A stretch of DNA of 64,000 bases from Calliphora vicina. Taxonomy: Eukaryota; Arthropoda; Insecta; Diptera; Calliphoridae. The position numbers were made by a program, and so were the translations under genes. The DNA lies in NCBI RefSeq assembly GCF_958450345.1, contig NC_088783.1:15503701-15567700 (forward strand), read 5' to 3'. The notes below the pieces were generated by a model, which saw only the letters and a list, made by a program, of their open reading frames with translations, was not told the origin of the DNA and made no database searches. Positions 1 through 11,921 of this stretch are shown in pieces. Within the stretch, counting starts at the first letter, position 1. Each line of letters starts with the position of its first letter.

Positions 1-351
1 TTTGCATTTGTATGAATCCTGCTGCTCAGAAAAGTTTTGAGTACCTCCCAATGATTTTGCAAGATCTTGTTAAGTTTTACAACAATCTTCATGGAGTAAT
101 GCTTGCAACTCTTGGTTTTCAAACTTTTTTGGCTAGCCTGCGCGATCTTTGTCTTCCGTGTCAAGATCACCACTTCTGAACCGCACAAACCATCTCTCGC
201 TCCTTGAAACAAATGAAACAGATCCACCATAAGCTTCGGTGAGCAATCGGTGTTCTTCCCCGGCACTTTTTTCCAAATTAATGAAGTAAATCAAAACTTC
301 CCGCATATGACGCTTTGTTGACACAAAATTCAGCATTTTTAAGTCATACAC
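1..351 (-). pseudogene. mariner transposase relic (N-terminal part, cut by window edge)
   Basis: The minus strand reads a mariner-type N-terminal helix-turn-helix region: HMREVLIYFINLEKSA, then HRLLTEAYGGS, ERWFVRFRSGDLDTEDKDR, then QPKKFENQELQALLHED and an in-frame stop before QDLAKSLGGTQNF. This is the pattern seen in Mos1/irritans-type mariner transposases. The DDD catalytic part would lie left of the window. The stop and the loss of alignment at the right edge make it non-functional. Confidence 0.8.
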
Positions 352-357
352 CCAATA

Positions 358-590
358 TAAAACTTGTTTATATCCAATTTCATCAAGATATTAATTATTA
401 AAAGACAATTATGAATGTTCAAGTCATTTTCTGAGGGGGACCTTGTATGGGGACTAGGGACAAATGTTTCCCGATTTTCACCATACTTTACAGTATAATT
501 TCAGAGTACTTAGAACTGGCTTGCTAAATTTTATCAGGATCGCTGAATAATCAACAGTATTCCGTGATCGCTATTTGAGCTTCATTTCTT
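358..590 (+). repeat. Dispersed non-coding repeat, copy A
   Basis: Shares long similarity in the same orientation with 7144-7330. Common blocks include AACTTGTTTAT, ATATTAATTATTA, GGGGACC[T/A]TGTATGGGG, CTAGGGACAAATGT and AGTACTTAGAACT. No coding is visible. It directly precedes the hAT insertion site. Confidence 0.65.
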
Positions 591-2418
591 GATTTAACTT
601 TTTTTTTTGCAGATTAAAGATGGAAACTTGATTTGTGGCGAGATATATGAGTGATGACTAGGGGGCGGATTTTTATGCATTTATTATTGGAAAATATGCG
701 CCTAAAATATGCTTAAAAAAAATCAATATATGACCTAATAACTTAAAAAATATGCATTTATATTTTTAAGCAGAATCATAAAATAATTAACTATAGATCG
801 TGCAATGTCCGAAACATACACAACAGTGTTCCCATATATATGCATATATGCACTTATATTTTTCAGTCCCAGCAGTTAGGACTTTTTAAATTAAACCAAG
901 AATTAATTAGTTAAAGTTTTAAAATTATAATTGTTCTTCTGAGCAAACGATGGATATATTAATTATAACATCTTGGTATGAATACTTGTTTAAAGCCACA
1001 ACCTTCAGAGCATCTATCTTGCGACTTGCTTCTTAAATTCGCCAATATTTTGGTCGTCCTGTAAAGTAGCATCCAACCATAATTTTCATCTCCTAATAAC
1101 CCAGCAGTTAAGCAAGTAAGTAGTAAATGTATCCCTTATAGGCAGTAAATATCTATTATGTCTGATCACTTGGCTGACTCCATTTGATACGTACTATGTG
1201 CTATTTGTAATGCAGAGAGAAGACAAGTGGTTACTTTACACATCACATGTAATCTATCATAAAGACAATTGTCACTTATGCGTATCTAATAATAGTAATC
1301 AATAGTGTAGTAACTTAAACGTTAATTGTGTAGTGCATTTGTCTCTAAGTAATCCAAAAGGGTCACGCACGTGTTAAAATAACTACTCACGTAACTTCTT
1401 ATGTAACTAGTTGTCACCCTAAATGATAGGTAAAATCACTAGTTCAGGACAGTCTCCCAGAACTGCTGGGAAATGAATTTCAGGAGTGGTAACTGTTTAT
1501 GTGAAGTTACAAAATCCTTCGATAACGAAATCTCTTATATATCGAAATTGAAATGAAAACAAATGAATGTTATCGATACATTTAAGGAATTTTTTATATA
1601 CATATAAACAAATTTTGGACTTTTTTGAAGCAAAATGTTTTGAATAGAGAAATGAAGGAATCTTAATGTCAATTTCTCGATGTCGAAAGAATTTTGTCGA
1701 CAACATTTAATGCTTTTTTATAACCTACACCACCATAGAGGGGAGGGTATAATGCGTTTGTGCAGATGTTTGTAACGCCCAAAAATATTAGTCTAACATC
1801 CACCTTAAAGTATACCGATCGACTTAGAATCACTTTCTGAGTCGATTAAACGATGTCCGTCCGTCTGGTCGGCTGGTAGGCTGGCTGTCCATGTAAACCT
1901 TGTGCGCAGAGTACAGGTCGCAATTTTGAAGATATTTCGATCAAATTTGGTACATGTTATTTTTTCGGCTCAAGGACCTAGCCTATTGAAAATGGCTGAA
2001 ATTCGACCATTACTTCACCTAGCTCCCATACAAATGTCCTCCCGAAATTGGACTTTATCGGTCATAAATGTTTAATTTATATATGTATCTCCACAAGTTC
2101 CGCTCCAAATATGTTTTATATACACAAAATTCATGTCACCAAATGTTGTTAGGATCGGTTCATAATTAGTCACAGCTCCCATATAGACCCGCTTCCGAAA
2201 ATCACTTTAACGTGCATAAATCGCTTAAAAATGTGGGTATACTCACAAAATTCAACATAGTAAACTTTCATATAGACACAAATCACACGACCTAATTTCG
2301 GTCCATAATTGGTTATAGCCCCCATATAAGGCCCACTACCGAAAATCACTCAAAAATATAAATTATTGAAATTTTAAAAGAAAAATGTGTTTGCTCTTTT
2401 ACTTAGTGTAGGGTATTA

Positions 2419-3751
2419 GAGTAACTTCGGGTATTGTGGACTATGCGTCTAATGTGGACCAGTGTATTTTTTCAGAAACTATTGAAGGTATGATAAAACT
2501 GATTAGTCGTACATTTTACAATTTGTTTGAAACGACAATTGCACATTTGCTTTCATGAGTAATTGATATGTTGGCTATTTATTCTTCTATTGAAATTAAT
2601 GCGCGTGCTCAACATTTTTTTCGGCTCAAGTAAGAAACAAAATTTGGTACAGTTACTTTGTAGAATTTAATGTTTGGTTGTTTTATATAGTTAAAGTGGA
2701 CACGTAGTTTTGCATATATTTGGTAAGAATTTAAGCACATTTAGATTATTAGGTAAAAATATTTTTTACCACTGTAACCCAAGTTCGTTTAATGTGGACC
2801 ACTTAAATTACTTGATTATGTACTACTGGTCCATATTACCCGACAATAACTATGTACTTTGTAAGCAATCTATCTAAGCCAAGAACGCGACTTTTTAGTT
2901 TGTATTAATAAACATATATTGAAATTAAATTTTTTAATCATTCATGATTAGCTGGTTCATGAATTTTATGTATTAAATACTAGTCCACATTACCCTCATA
3001 TAGTGGTCCATATTACCCTCCAATTTTTTTAATGCTGGTTTTTGGGTTCCTTACAATATTTTCACATAATTTTTTTATCCTTTGACGGAAAAAATTTTCA
3101 ACTGCAAAAACAATTAGGGAATATATTAGCTAATATATTGCTTCACAACTTTTTTAATATCCATATACAGTGGTGGCCACGAATTTACGACAAAAATTGT
3201 TTTCTAAATTCCACGTGATTGTCAATTATTTTTTCAAATATTTCCACAAATATGTATGCATGAGGACTGTTTTAACACACAAGTGTGTTTTATTCGACTG
3301 TGTCAATTCATACATATTCACCACGAATACATAAAATTGTTCTACAACTTGACCAAAAAAAATTTTTTTTAAATAAACATATTTTCTCACATTTATATCA
3401 TTATATTTTTATTATTATAAAATATTCGGACCAAATTTCGTATTTTTAGTTCCATTAGTTTCGGTCATATCATGTTATTAACAGCGGATGTTCGCTGAGG
3501 TGGGTCAACGTATTTCCACATATCTTTGTCCATATATGTTTTACCGATTTTTCCAAACATTTTTCAGAAACTACAAACATTAATAATAAATTTCATACCC
3601 TTAGAGGTCCTTTTATTTTGGCTCTATCGCACTTAAAATTCAGTTGATGAAAAAAATTCAAGTATTTGTCTTAAATTGGTGGCCACCACTGTATATTGTG
3701 GCCAAAATTTAGAAGAAACAAAACGGTAGTCCACATTACCCGAAGTTACTC
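2419..3751. mobile_element. TA-flanked inverted-repeat element
   Basis: Terminal inverted repeats of 25 bp (GAGTAACTTCGGGTA then T or A then TGTGGACTA) differ at one base and are flanked by TA on both sides, as in Tc1/mariner-superfamily elements. The interior repeats AATGTGGACCA and GGTCCATATTACCC several times in both orientations. It has no coding capacity. It contains a further MITE at 3168-3691. Confidence 0.85.
3168..3691. mobile_element. 524-bp MITE with perfect 13-bp inverted repeats
   Basis: CAGTGGTGGCCAC at the left and GTGGCCACCACTG at the right, bounded by TA on both sides. Similarity continues inward (AATTTA, GACAAA). This is the innermost of four nested elements. No open frame is present, so it is a non-autonomous Tc1/mariner-type element. 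Confidence 0.88.
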
Positions 3752-4031
3752 TATATGGTCGGGCTTGACCGATCATACTTTCTTACTTGTTTGTAATAAT
3801 ATTTTTTCGAGACAATATGTTGACCAAAATTGACGACAATAAATATTAAAAACTTGAGTAATATGCATGTAAATATGCATTTTGGAGTTAAATATAACAA
3901 AATATGCATTATCAATAAAATATGCAAAAATATGCCCAAACAAATCGATGCCATTTTACAGCAAAATGTATGTATTTAGACGTTCGAGAAAAAACATGCA
4001 TTTGCATATAAATCCGCCCCCTAGTGATGAC

Positions 4032-5940
4032 GGATTGTGAAGCTCTTCAGCAATAAAGTGTTTTTGAAATTTTTGGTGAATGACAACAGATTGAAACACA
4101 TTTTCAGTTTTAACGCTGAAATATGATATCACAGATTCGTTTTCCTAATAAATTTCTTTAAGTGTAGTTCTCATACATACATATTTTACTTGCCAACTGA
4201 AAACATTTCTATTAAACTAAACGATAAGAAAATCTCTATTTAATACTTCTTTGTGTTTAACCATAAAAACATATTAGAAAACTATCATTAGACATAGAAA
4301 GATACCAATATTCACATTCCATACCCATAATAACACCCTCAATCTAACAACTCGTGTTGCCAGCTAATAAAAATCATTGAACAGTATTAGAAACCGAAGT
4401 GTAACCAATGGAGGCATATAAAATTCCTTATAAGTAAAACATATGAATATTATAACAAGTAAAATATCCCAAAGGCAAAATGAAATATGAAGAAAACTAC
4501 AAGTACACACAACTTATAGGAGTTTTGATTTGAGTTTTCCCTTAGTAAAACAACCTCCAGCTAAACGCACAAAAAAAAGAAATAAAAAGAAGAAAAAAAT
4601 CAAAATGTGCTGATAACATCTTTATCAAAATGACGAAGAGAAATGAAATGGCAAGAAGACGAAATATGACTTTGTCTTTGTTAACAAAGTTTCTTATCAG
4701 TATCAATGAAACCAAAAACAAAAAGAAAATAGAAGCTTTTGTTTTATTACACTTGTTTTTGTCAAGTTGTTGTTATATTATTATTGTTATTGTTGTTGTT
4801 GCTGATGTGGTAGATATTATTTGCTAGTATTTATGGAGCTGTTGGGTAGTGACGCCAGCCTTTTCATTATCACACTCCCCTAGATATCCACAAAAGGCAT
4901 AATTGTCCTCTACCCGCGAGTGTCATAATCAGTATAATACTAACGACAATGTCTGCTGCTTGCTGCCTTCATTTATTACAGCTCCTTATCTCAAATACAA
5001 TTTAAAAGAATTTTCAAACTCTCGTTTTTGTAAATGAAAATCTTTCAATTTATCATCAATGTTGAATTTTTATGACATCCTTTGTTTCTGCTCTTGTCCT
5101 TTTGGTATTGAATATTAAAACATAAAAACAAATTTAGATTTTTAGTTTTTGGGTAAAATAGAAACAAATAAAATTTTTATTAATGAAATTATTACCATTG
5201 TAAGTTTCTTTGTTTTCCAACCCTATTTAATAGGTTTTTCTTTCGTTTTTTTTTTTTTGTGAAATGACTTTATTCCAACAATTTACGCTTTGCAAAACAA
5301 CCCTCATCCTTTTTTCGAGATTCTTTTGAAATTATTGCAAAAGTTCAAAGGTAGAAATAGTTTTAAAATTATTTTAGGATTAGTATTTTTTAAATTTATT
5401 GAAAAAGGTATAAAGTTTAGGGCACAAGTAATGTGTAGTGGAAAAATAATCTGAATTATATTAAAATTTATAACGAAGGGTTAAATAGAAATTTGAAACA
5501 TAATAATTAGCAAAATCTAGTAAAACTATGGCTATAAATTGTTGCGATAGAAGAGGTGTAAAGGTAATTCCACTTATGCTTATATTCCAGAGGAAATATT
5601 CATAATGTTTTACTCTTTGTATCAAATTATGGGCAGCAGAATCATTCATCTTCGAAAAAATATGCTACCACTAGGACTGTATTTAAAATATTCCAAGTAT
5701 TGTGAAAATGACATCACTTTAAAGTGACATACATATGTATTAGAAATAACCAACATAGTCAGAAACTTTAGTATGGGCTCGTACAGACAGCAAAAGCCCT
5801 CGTTAAACCGAGCAATGACAGAATAGTTCCTGCAAGAGTGCTTAACCTGTAACTTGAGCCACTAGTGGAATATGTATAAAAATGTGTAGAAGGATTAGCG
5901 CCACCTGATAAAAAAACAGCTTCTGAAGAAACATGCCTTC
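4032..5940. other. AT-rich DNA, no gene seen
   Basis: Mixed AT-rich sequence with polypurine/polypyrimidine runs and short ORFs of no recognisable family. The sequence around 5770-5940 is slightly GC-richer and may be the degraded upstream part of the retrotransposon relic that follows. Confidence 0.6.
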
Positions 5941-5949
5941 GCATTAAAA

Positions 5950-6290
5950 AGTCAAAACCAATGTAGAACGGCAATTGTAAAACATCATAAGAAACTGGCG
6001 AATCGATGCCAATAAAGCAGGCACCCAGAAGTATTCTTCTAACAAAACGAAATGAAGGAGCTGGTTAACGAAATGGTGCGGAACGGAATTGAACAAGAAA
6101 TACGGCAGAACTAGATTCGGGATCAATTATAGAAAGCTGAACGACGTCACAAGAATGGCTACCAGCTACCTATAATTGACGACATCCTGGTTACGCTAGC
6201 TGGAACCAAAACGTTCTCCAAATTGTTTAGTTGGTTAACGTAGTTCACTGCGCGCGAACAGTCAAGAAAAGCAGAATGGATACGATAAGA
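5950..6290 (+). pseudogene. Gypsy-type LTR retrotransposon pol relic (start of reverse transcriptase)
   Basis: In broken plus-strand frames one reads PIKQAPRSILLTKRNE, then MKELVNEMVRNGIEQ, then FGINYRKLNDVTRM, then IDDILVTLAGTKTFSKL. This is the order seen at the start of the Gypsy/Ty3 reverse transcriptase (MKELV-MLRNGI, F-DYRKLN, IDD-LD-L-G---FS). Frameshifts and stops separate the pieces, the catalytic YxDD part is absent, and no LTRs were found. It is an old fragment that adjoins a Tc1 relic. Confidence 0.7.
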
Positions 6291-6324
6291 GTATTCCTTA
6301 ATTAAAAATATCCTACCGCATCTT

Positions 6325-6875
6325 CTAGTCAAATGAGAACTAGTTTAAGATTATGCGTTAGCGAAAGAACAATCCGTAGAAGAGCAGTAGTAGCCGGATT
6401 ATTGAGCCAAAGACCGGCTATGAACAGAAAGCTAGACTGGAGTTTGCCAAATCCCACATCGATTGGAGTGTCCAAAAACTGTTCTCTGATGAATCCAAAT
6501 ACAACTTAAATAGTTTCGATGAAATAAGGCATGTACGCAGACCAAAAGGAGAAAGACTAAATCCTAAGTATTCCAAAGTAACAATTAAACTAGGAGGAGG
6601 CAAAGTAATAGTCTGGGATTGCTTTTCTGGTCAAGGAATTGGGTCAATGTTGCGTTATGCCAGTGAAGAGATGCAACATATATGAAGATTTCAACAGGAT
6701 AACGATCCTAAGCACATCTACAAAGTTTGTAAGACATGGCTACAGAGCAATAAGATTTAAGTTCTTCATTGCCCTGCTTAATCTCCCGATTTCAATCCTA
6801 CTGAGAACTTGTGGGAGATTGTTAATTTGAAAATACATAAATAGGGAAAATTGCCGAAATAAGGATGATCGAATA
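6325..6875 (+). pseudogene. Tc1-like transposase relic
   Basis: Plus-strand frames contain VSERTIRRRAVVAGLLSQRP (end of the DNA-binding domain). A frameshift then leads to RLEFAKSHIDWS, LFSDESKYNL, VRRPKGERLNPKYSKV, GGGKVIVWDCFSGQG, QDNDPKHTYK and SPDFNPTENLWEIV. These are the ordered landmarks of the Tc1 DDE catalytic core, including the final glutamate motif (NxxENLW). Several frameshifts and stops make it dead. Terminal inverted repeats were not identified. Confidence 0.85.
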
Positions 6876-7028
6876 TAACACACATGCTTGTTTTGAAGTT
6901 TTAACTTGAAAATTATTTTATTCGAGCTATTTATTAATCGACAATTATTGATCGAATAATTTGTTATTCTAAACTTTTTTTCCTCGATTTTTCGAATAAT
7001 TTTTATTCGAGTGAACCCTAGTCGATAC

Positions 7029-7775
7029 TAGGGATGCCGAAATCCCGATCCCGAATCCCGGGATTTGTAAAAAACAATCCCAGGATTTTTCGGGATTAAT
7101 AAATCCCGGAAAATTAAATTTTTAGAAATATTAATTTTCATATACAACTTGTTTATTAAATTTTATCACGATATTAATTATTATAAGACAAATCTGAAGG
7201 GGACCATGTATGGGGGCTAGGGACAAATGTAGCCCGGTTTCCGCAATGCTTTACAATATAAATTCTAGTACTTAGAACTTATTTTGTGGAAAATTGTATA
7301 AGAATTGCCGCATAATCAACATATTTATTACTGCTCAAATTTATTACTCAACAGAGAGTATTTGTGGAAAATTTTTCCCAACTGGCTCCTTTCCTTTGTG
7401 CCCTATCGTATTTTAAACAGACAGACGGAAATGTTTTGTTATAAAATAAAACAATACTTTTATATTTTATTTTATATTTTCAGTTTTGTTATGGATTCCT
7501 CACACTTATAAAGTTAACAATGCGGGTATGAATAAGAATATGAAATATCTTTTGTGTCAAATATATTTTAATTCAATGCATTAGTTTTTGCTTTGTTATA
7601 TTTTTACTTAGTGTGTTAACGAAATACATAAATTTATTTTTAATGTGGAACTTAATGTTTTTTGACGTTTAATTAAAATCCCGAAGTCCCGAAAAATCAT
7701 GGGATCCCGGGATTTACATTTCTAAAATCCCGAATCCCGGGATTTGTAAAACCCAGTCCCGTTTGGCATCCGTTA
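7029..7775. mobile_element. hAT-like MITE rich in CCCGGGATTT motifs
   Basis: The left end TAGGGATGCCGAAATCCCG resembles the inverse of the right end (TAACGGATGCCAAACGGGA). Both ends carry multiple AATCCCGGGATTT-type palindromes facing inward. Its interior (7144-7330) matches the dispersed repeat at 358-590. No matching 8-bp target duplication was found, so the family assignment is tentative. Confidence 0.55.
7144..7330 (+). repeat. Dispersed non-coding repeat, copy B
   Basis: Same repeat as 358-590, here inside the CCCGGG-rich element. It is diverged by substitutions and small deletions. Confidence 0.6.
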
Positions 7776-10560
7776 CCCAAGAAAAATTTAGTTTTTTCAT
7801 ATCCCGGAAAATAAAAAGCATAAAATTATAAATATATAATACCCACCATATATCTGTTTATAAATAGCAAAAAATGGCATCCCTATTATTAAATGTCCTA
7901 CTACATAATTTCAATTAAGTTTAATTGAAAATTAACCATAATTAAACTATAGCATACTTTAAGGTGCTTATTTAATTTGTTCAGTTTTGTTGTCCATAAT
8001 TTTCTTGTTTATGAATTTCGCAATATTATTTTTTGTAAAACATAAATAGTAAAACGTTTTTGGTAATGAGATAAATAAGCACTTAATAAATAAATTCATA
8101 ATTTCTAAATAAGAAACATATAAAAACAAGAGAACTCACCATTCACTTAACAACAGCAGCAGATAGTTGGAATTTGTTGCAATCTGTGATGAAATTTTTT
8201 CTTTTATTATTATTTTTACTTCATTATTTATAAACATCAGAGCAGATAGTTGGAATTTGTTGCAATCTGTGATGAAATTTTTTCTTTTATTATTATTTTT
8301 ACTTCATTATTTATAAACATCAATATTAATTACACTTGCTACTTCAAAGGCTTAATAAAATCTAATTAGAATTTTAATAAATCAAAAAAAAAAAACTTGC
8401 TAATTACTTGATGGACACTTTTGTTGAGCCACCCACTTGCAATATGCCGGAGCCAGGGAAAATATTGTCAACATTGTTTTGAGTTTATTATATTGTTTAT
8501 TAAGACTTTTTGTTAAAAAATAAATACAATTTTATTTATTCTTGATTTTATATTAAGAAACACAAAGGCACCCAACAACTATGGTGGCCACTTTTTTGCC
8601 AATAATTTTTCTCACTTTATAACTACGTTTCTGTCTGCATTTCATTCATTTTATTAACACAATTTTGTTATATTCACAATAATTAGTATATTTATTACAC
8701 TTTTACATTTTAAACCATTTAAATTTTCACATTTAGATTAATTTTAGTATTTCACAATAAACACTCACTTGAAGCATAAAACAACAACTAAAAACAAAGT
8801 TGCACTTGTCATATTTATGTTTGTAGGGATGCCACAAAAGTTATATAAACTTCCCCATTATTTTTAGGAGTTGGAAATTTAGAGGTTTCTCCACATATCA
8901 AGACTGCTTTAATATATATCCGCACAATTTGAACAACCAAGCATTTCATGTCGAATGAATCATTCGAATCGAGAGAAGAACATTAACTACTCAATTTTAT
9001 GTACATATATCAAAAAAAAAAACTAAAATTTTGTGAAAATAAGCGAATTTACTTAATTGTGAATAAATTCGAAAAGAATCCATCGATTTTTATGATCGAT
9101 ATCTCATTTTATTCCCATTACATGTTGCTTGGATAAAGCCAATAAATCTAAAAATTTTTTGTCGTTTTCGATCTTTCATGATTTTTTTTTAAACAAAAAA
9201 AAAAACTCTGCAATTTTCCCGTAAAATATATATTTTTTGCTTCAAATTGTTATTATAACTCCGAAAGTACTGAGCCGATTGAAACACAATATATAAACGG
9301 ATTAAAGTTTATGTAAATTTCAACTTTTCTAAGTTTATTTTAAAAACATCGGACTAACCCTTTTGAGTTATCATTAATTATGTGGAGAAACATCTAAAAA
9401 AAATTACATTTTTTTTTTTAAAAAAAACCTCTTCATAGAATTAAAAATTTGGACCATATTTGAAGTCCTGGTTTAAAAAGCCTTTAAAATTTGTTCGATT
9501 TTGCTGCCTTGTGTAATCATTGATTTCACACAAATCGAATAAAATAAAGCTCCCGTAATGAACATTTTAAGAGCATTTATTGTAAGTCTCTCTCATATTT
9601 GTTAATGTACATATTAGTTATTTATGTTAATTAAGCCAATAATGGGTTTTAAGGACTATGAAAAACATAATTTTTAATATTTTTCCGTATACAGAAATGA
9701 GAAACAAACTATTTCGTCTTTAAGTACATACAAACATGCAAAAGCAATTAAATTGCCAAATGCTAAAAATGTCATTTTAAATACGGTCGAACCAATTTCA
9801 AAATTCATTTATTTAAATACAGGTTTAAAACAGCGTTGATGCTAAAACGCTGCTTACACCGCACATTTTTATATTGAATTTTATGCAATGTAATGGTGTT
9901 ATCCCAGTCCTTTTGAGCATTTTTACATTTCAGATCTTGATTTTCATCATGTTGACAATCGGAAACACGCCTCCAATCTCTTAAATGATTATCTTCAACA
10001 GTATCGAATTAAATTTCTTTATTTGACAGTCTAATAAAATAATTACCAAACCAATTGAAAATACAATACACATTTGCTTTCAAATACCTAATAATAAATT
10101 AAAGAAATAATTTGACAACTCTAATTTTACACTAGTTTAATCAGACATTAATCCTTAATTAAACATAGCATACCTTAAGGATACAATTGAATTTGTTAAC
10201 AACAAACAATTGCAATTTTCTCAATCATTTCCTTAAGAACATAAACTGTAGCTAGTTTTTTTTAGGAAATGAGAAAAATAATTGTATAATACCACAAATT
10301 ATAAGAGAATAAAATTTATATAAAATTAGCATACAAATAATGGACCTCAAAAATTAAATTGAACTATACTATGATTTAACCAACTTTAAAACTAGAGATT
10401 TGTATAAGGATGCCATTTTATTAGTTGTATATTTAAGAAACCATGGGTTCTGTTGGGAATTAAAAATTTTCTTTTGATATTTTCCGGGAAATTAAAAAAA
10501 AATAAAAAAATTTCTGAGTTGTATCGAATTTCAAACATATTTGGTCAATTCAAAAAAAAT
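7776..10560. other. AT-rich DNA, repeats but no gene seen
   Basis: Apart from the 83-bp duplication, two segments resemble each other (about 7925-8060 and 10150-10330, sharing AATTAAAC-ATAGCATAC[T/C]TTAAGG), which points to an old dispersed repeat. No coding, RNA gene or promoter could be supported. This is the region downstream of Beadex. Confidence 0.55.
8158..8322. repeat. Perfect 83-bp tandem duplication
   Basis: AGCAGATAGTTGGAATTTGT and the following bases to AAACATCA are repeated without visible difference, copy 2 starting at 8241. The identity suggests a recent event or an assembly artefact. Confidence 0.92.
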
Positions 10561-10568
10561 CTGGATTT

Positions 10569-10980
10569 GGGGTTGACCGATTGGAGATTTTAAGTTTCTA
10601 TTCTATAAGGAATTTTTGTATCCATACAATAAATGAATTAAATACAATTGGTCAGTTCACAAGGTCTCTTATCATGTCATTTTGCCATAATGTCCTAATA
10701 TATCAAGACTCGGCAGCTCGTCTTAACCGACTCTTAGGCAATCGGCGCAGGTCTCTGCTGGTTGGTTACGATAACACAATAAACATGGCATACAGAGTAG
10801 TATGTATTATTTGAGGACATTTTTAGCTTGAAAAACAATAAAAACCATTGTGAAATATTAGTATATTATGACAATATGAGAGACCTTGTGAATTGACCAA
10901 TTGTATTTAATTCATTTAGTGTATGGATACAAAAATACCTTATAGACTAGAAACGTAAAATCTCCAATCGGTCAACCCCA
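10569..10980. mobile_element. Foldback element with arms of about 100 bp
   Basis: 10569-10670 (GGGGTTGACCGATTGGAGAT to CACAAGGTCTCT) recurs inverted at 10878-10980 with scattered differences. The arms share GTATCCATACA, AAATGAATTAAATACAATTG and TGACCAATTG-type blocks. A GC-richer loop of about 200 bp lies between, and weaker complementarity continues into it. No transposase was seen. Confidence 0.85.
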
Positions 10981-11640
10981 TATCCTGAATTTCAGACGTA
11001 ATTGACTTTTTTTCAATTTCTCCTCAAGGCACGAGGTAGTCTGCTATCCATGGCTATCAAACACAAACTAAATGACGGAGCTTTTTCAAATTTTGACAGG
11101 AGTCAATTGACCGTGGACAGGAACAGTATTGCCCTTTCGGTTAAGAATCGGGAAATTTAAAAAGACTTGTTGACCCACCCTTGTATATACATAAGTAGCA
11201 GTTTAAAGATATTGACAAATAAAATTTTTTTTTAGTTTAATTACTTTTAAAAATCAAGATGTAACCTAAAAACGTTATCTTAAGTGATGACAGATTAAAG
11301 TCAAAGTTTTTTACAAATTAACACTTTTAATACAGAAATATCAGTGACCACATATTTTAGTTTCCATGAGTGTTAACAAAGTTAAAGATGATTTAAGATT
11401 TTTTGGATTTTCACTGGCATAAAAATCATTATTTGATCCATATATCAGCAAATAATAATTTATGTTCCTTCCTTCATCTGGCTTATTTTTTATAAAACCA
11501 ATTATTTCTTTCTGTGTATCACATTGTATGTGATGCCATATGTAATTTTCCGTTTTAACGGTATTGCCACACTAAACAAAGCAGTGCAAGGCTGGAAATA
11601 CTTAATTCGCCTAGTTTAAACTTACCTTTTTTGAAATAAC
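10981..11640. other. AT-rich spacer downstream of Beadex
   Basis: The sequence at 11030-11190 is slightly GC-richer and may be more element debris. No gene was recognised. Confidence 0.5.
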
Positions 11641-11914
11641 TCTTAAATAACAATAACAAAAATCATTTATTTTTTTCAATTTTCTAGTTTAAATTTTATT
11701 TATGTTAAATTTCTTCTTCATTTCCTTTTTTCATGTTTCAGTAATATTTTTCTTTCTTTTTTTGTATTTTTTATAATTTTTTTTGTTTTTAATTTATATT
11801 GTTTTTTAATATTTATATAGTAAGAATGTAATACAATATTTTGATTTGACAAGTATGTGTATGTAAGTTAAATTTATTAATACATTTATATTTATAAATA
11901 TTTAATATTAATAA

Positions 11915-11921
11915 CTTTGGT
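11915..11921 (-). promoter_or_regulatory. Possible second miR-9 seed match (7-mer)
   Basis: The minus strand reads ACCAAAG. This counts only if the 3' UTR extends about 1.4 kb past the stop. Confidence 0.25.

Larger units (their letters stand above)
1722..3792. mobile_element. Dispersed non-coding repeat inserted in the hAT element (interrupted)
   Basis: Begins near GAGGGTATAATGCG after CACCATAGAGGGGA, holds the GAGTCGATTAAACGATGTCCGT motif and GTCC-rich stretches, and ends CTTTCTTACTTGTTTG. This motif order is shared with the elements at 25705 and 49097. It is split by a TA-flanked element between 2419 and 3751. The family is not named here. Confidence 0.6.
659..4023. mobile_element. hAT-type element (non-autonomous), host of nested insertions
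   Basis: Ends TAGGGGGCGGATTTTTATGC and, inverted, TAGGGGGCGGATTTATATGC: terminal inverted repeats of about 20 bp with one difference. They are flanked by a perfect 8-bp direct repeat GTGATGAC (651-658 and 4024-4031), which fits the hAT target pattern nTnnnnAn. Subterminal sequence is rich in AAATATGCAT-like motifs at both ends. No transposase coding was found, so it is a non-autonomous copy. Its 3365 bp include the three nested elements listed below. Confidence 0.85.
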
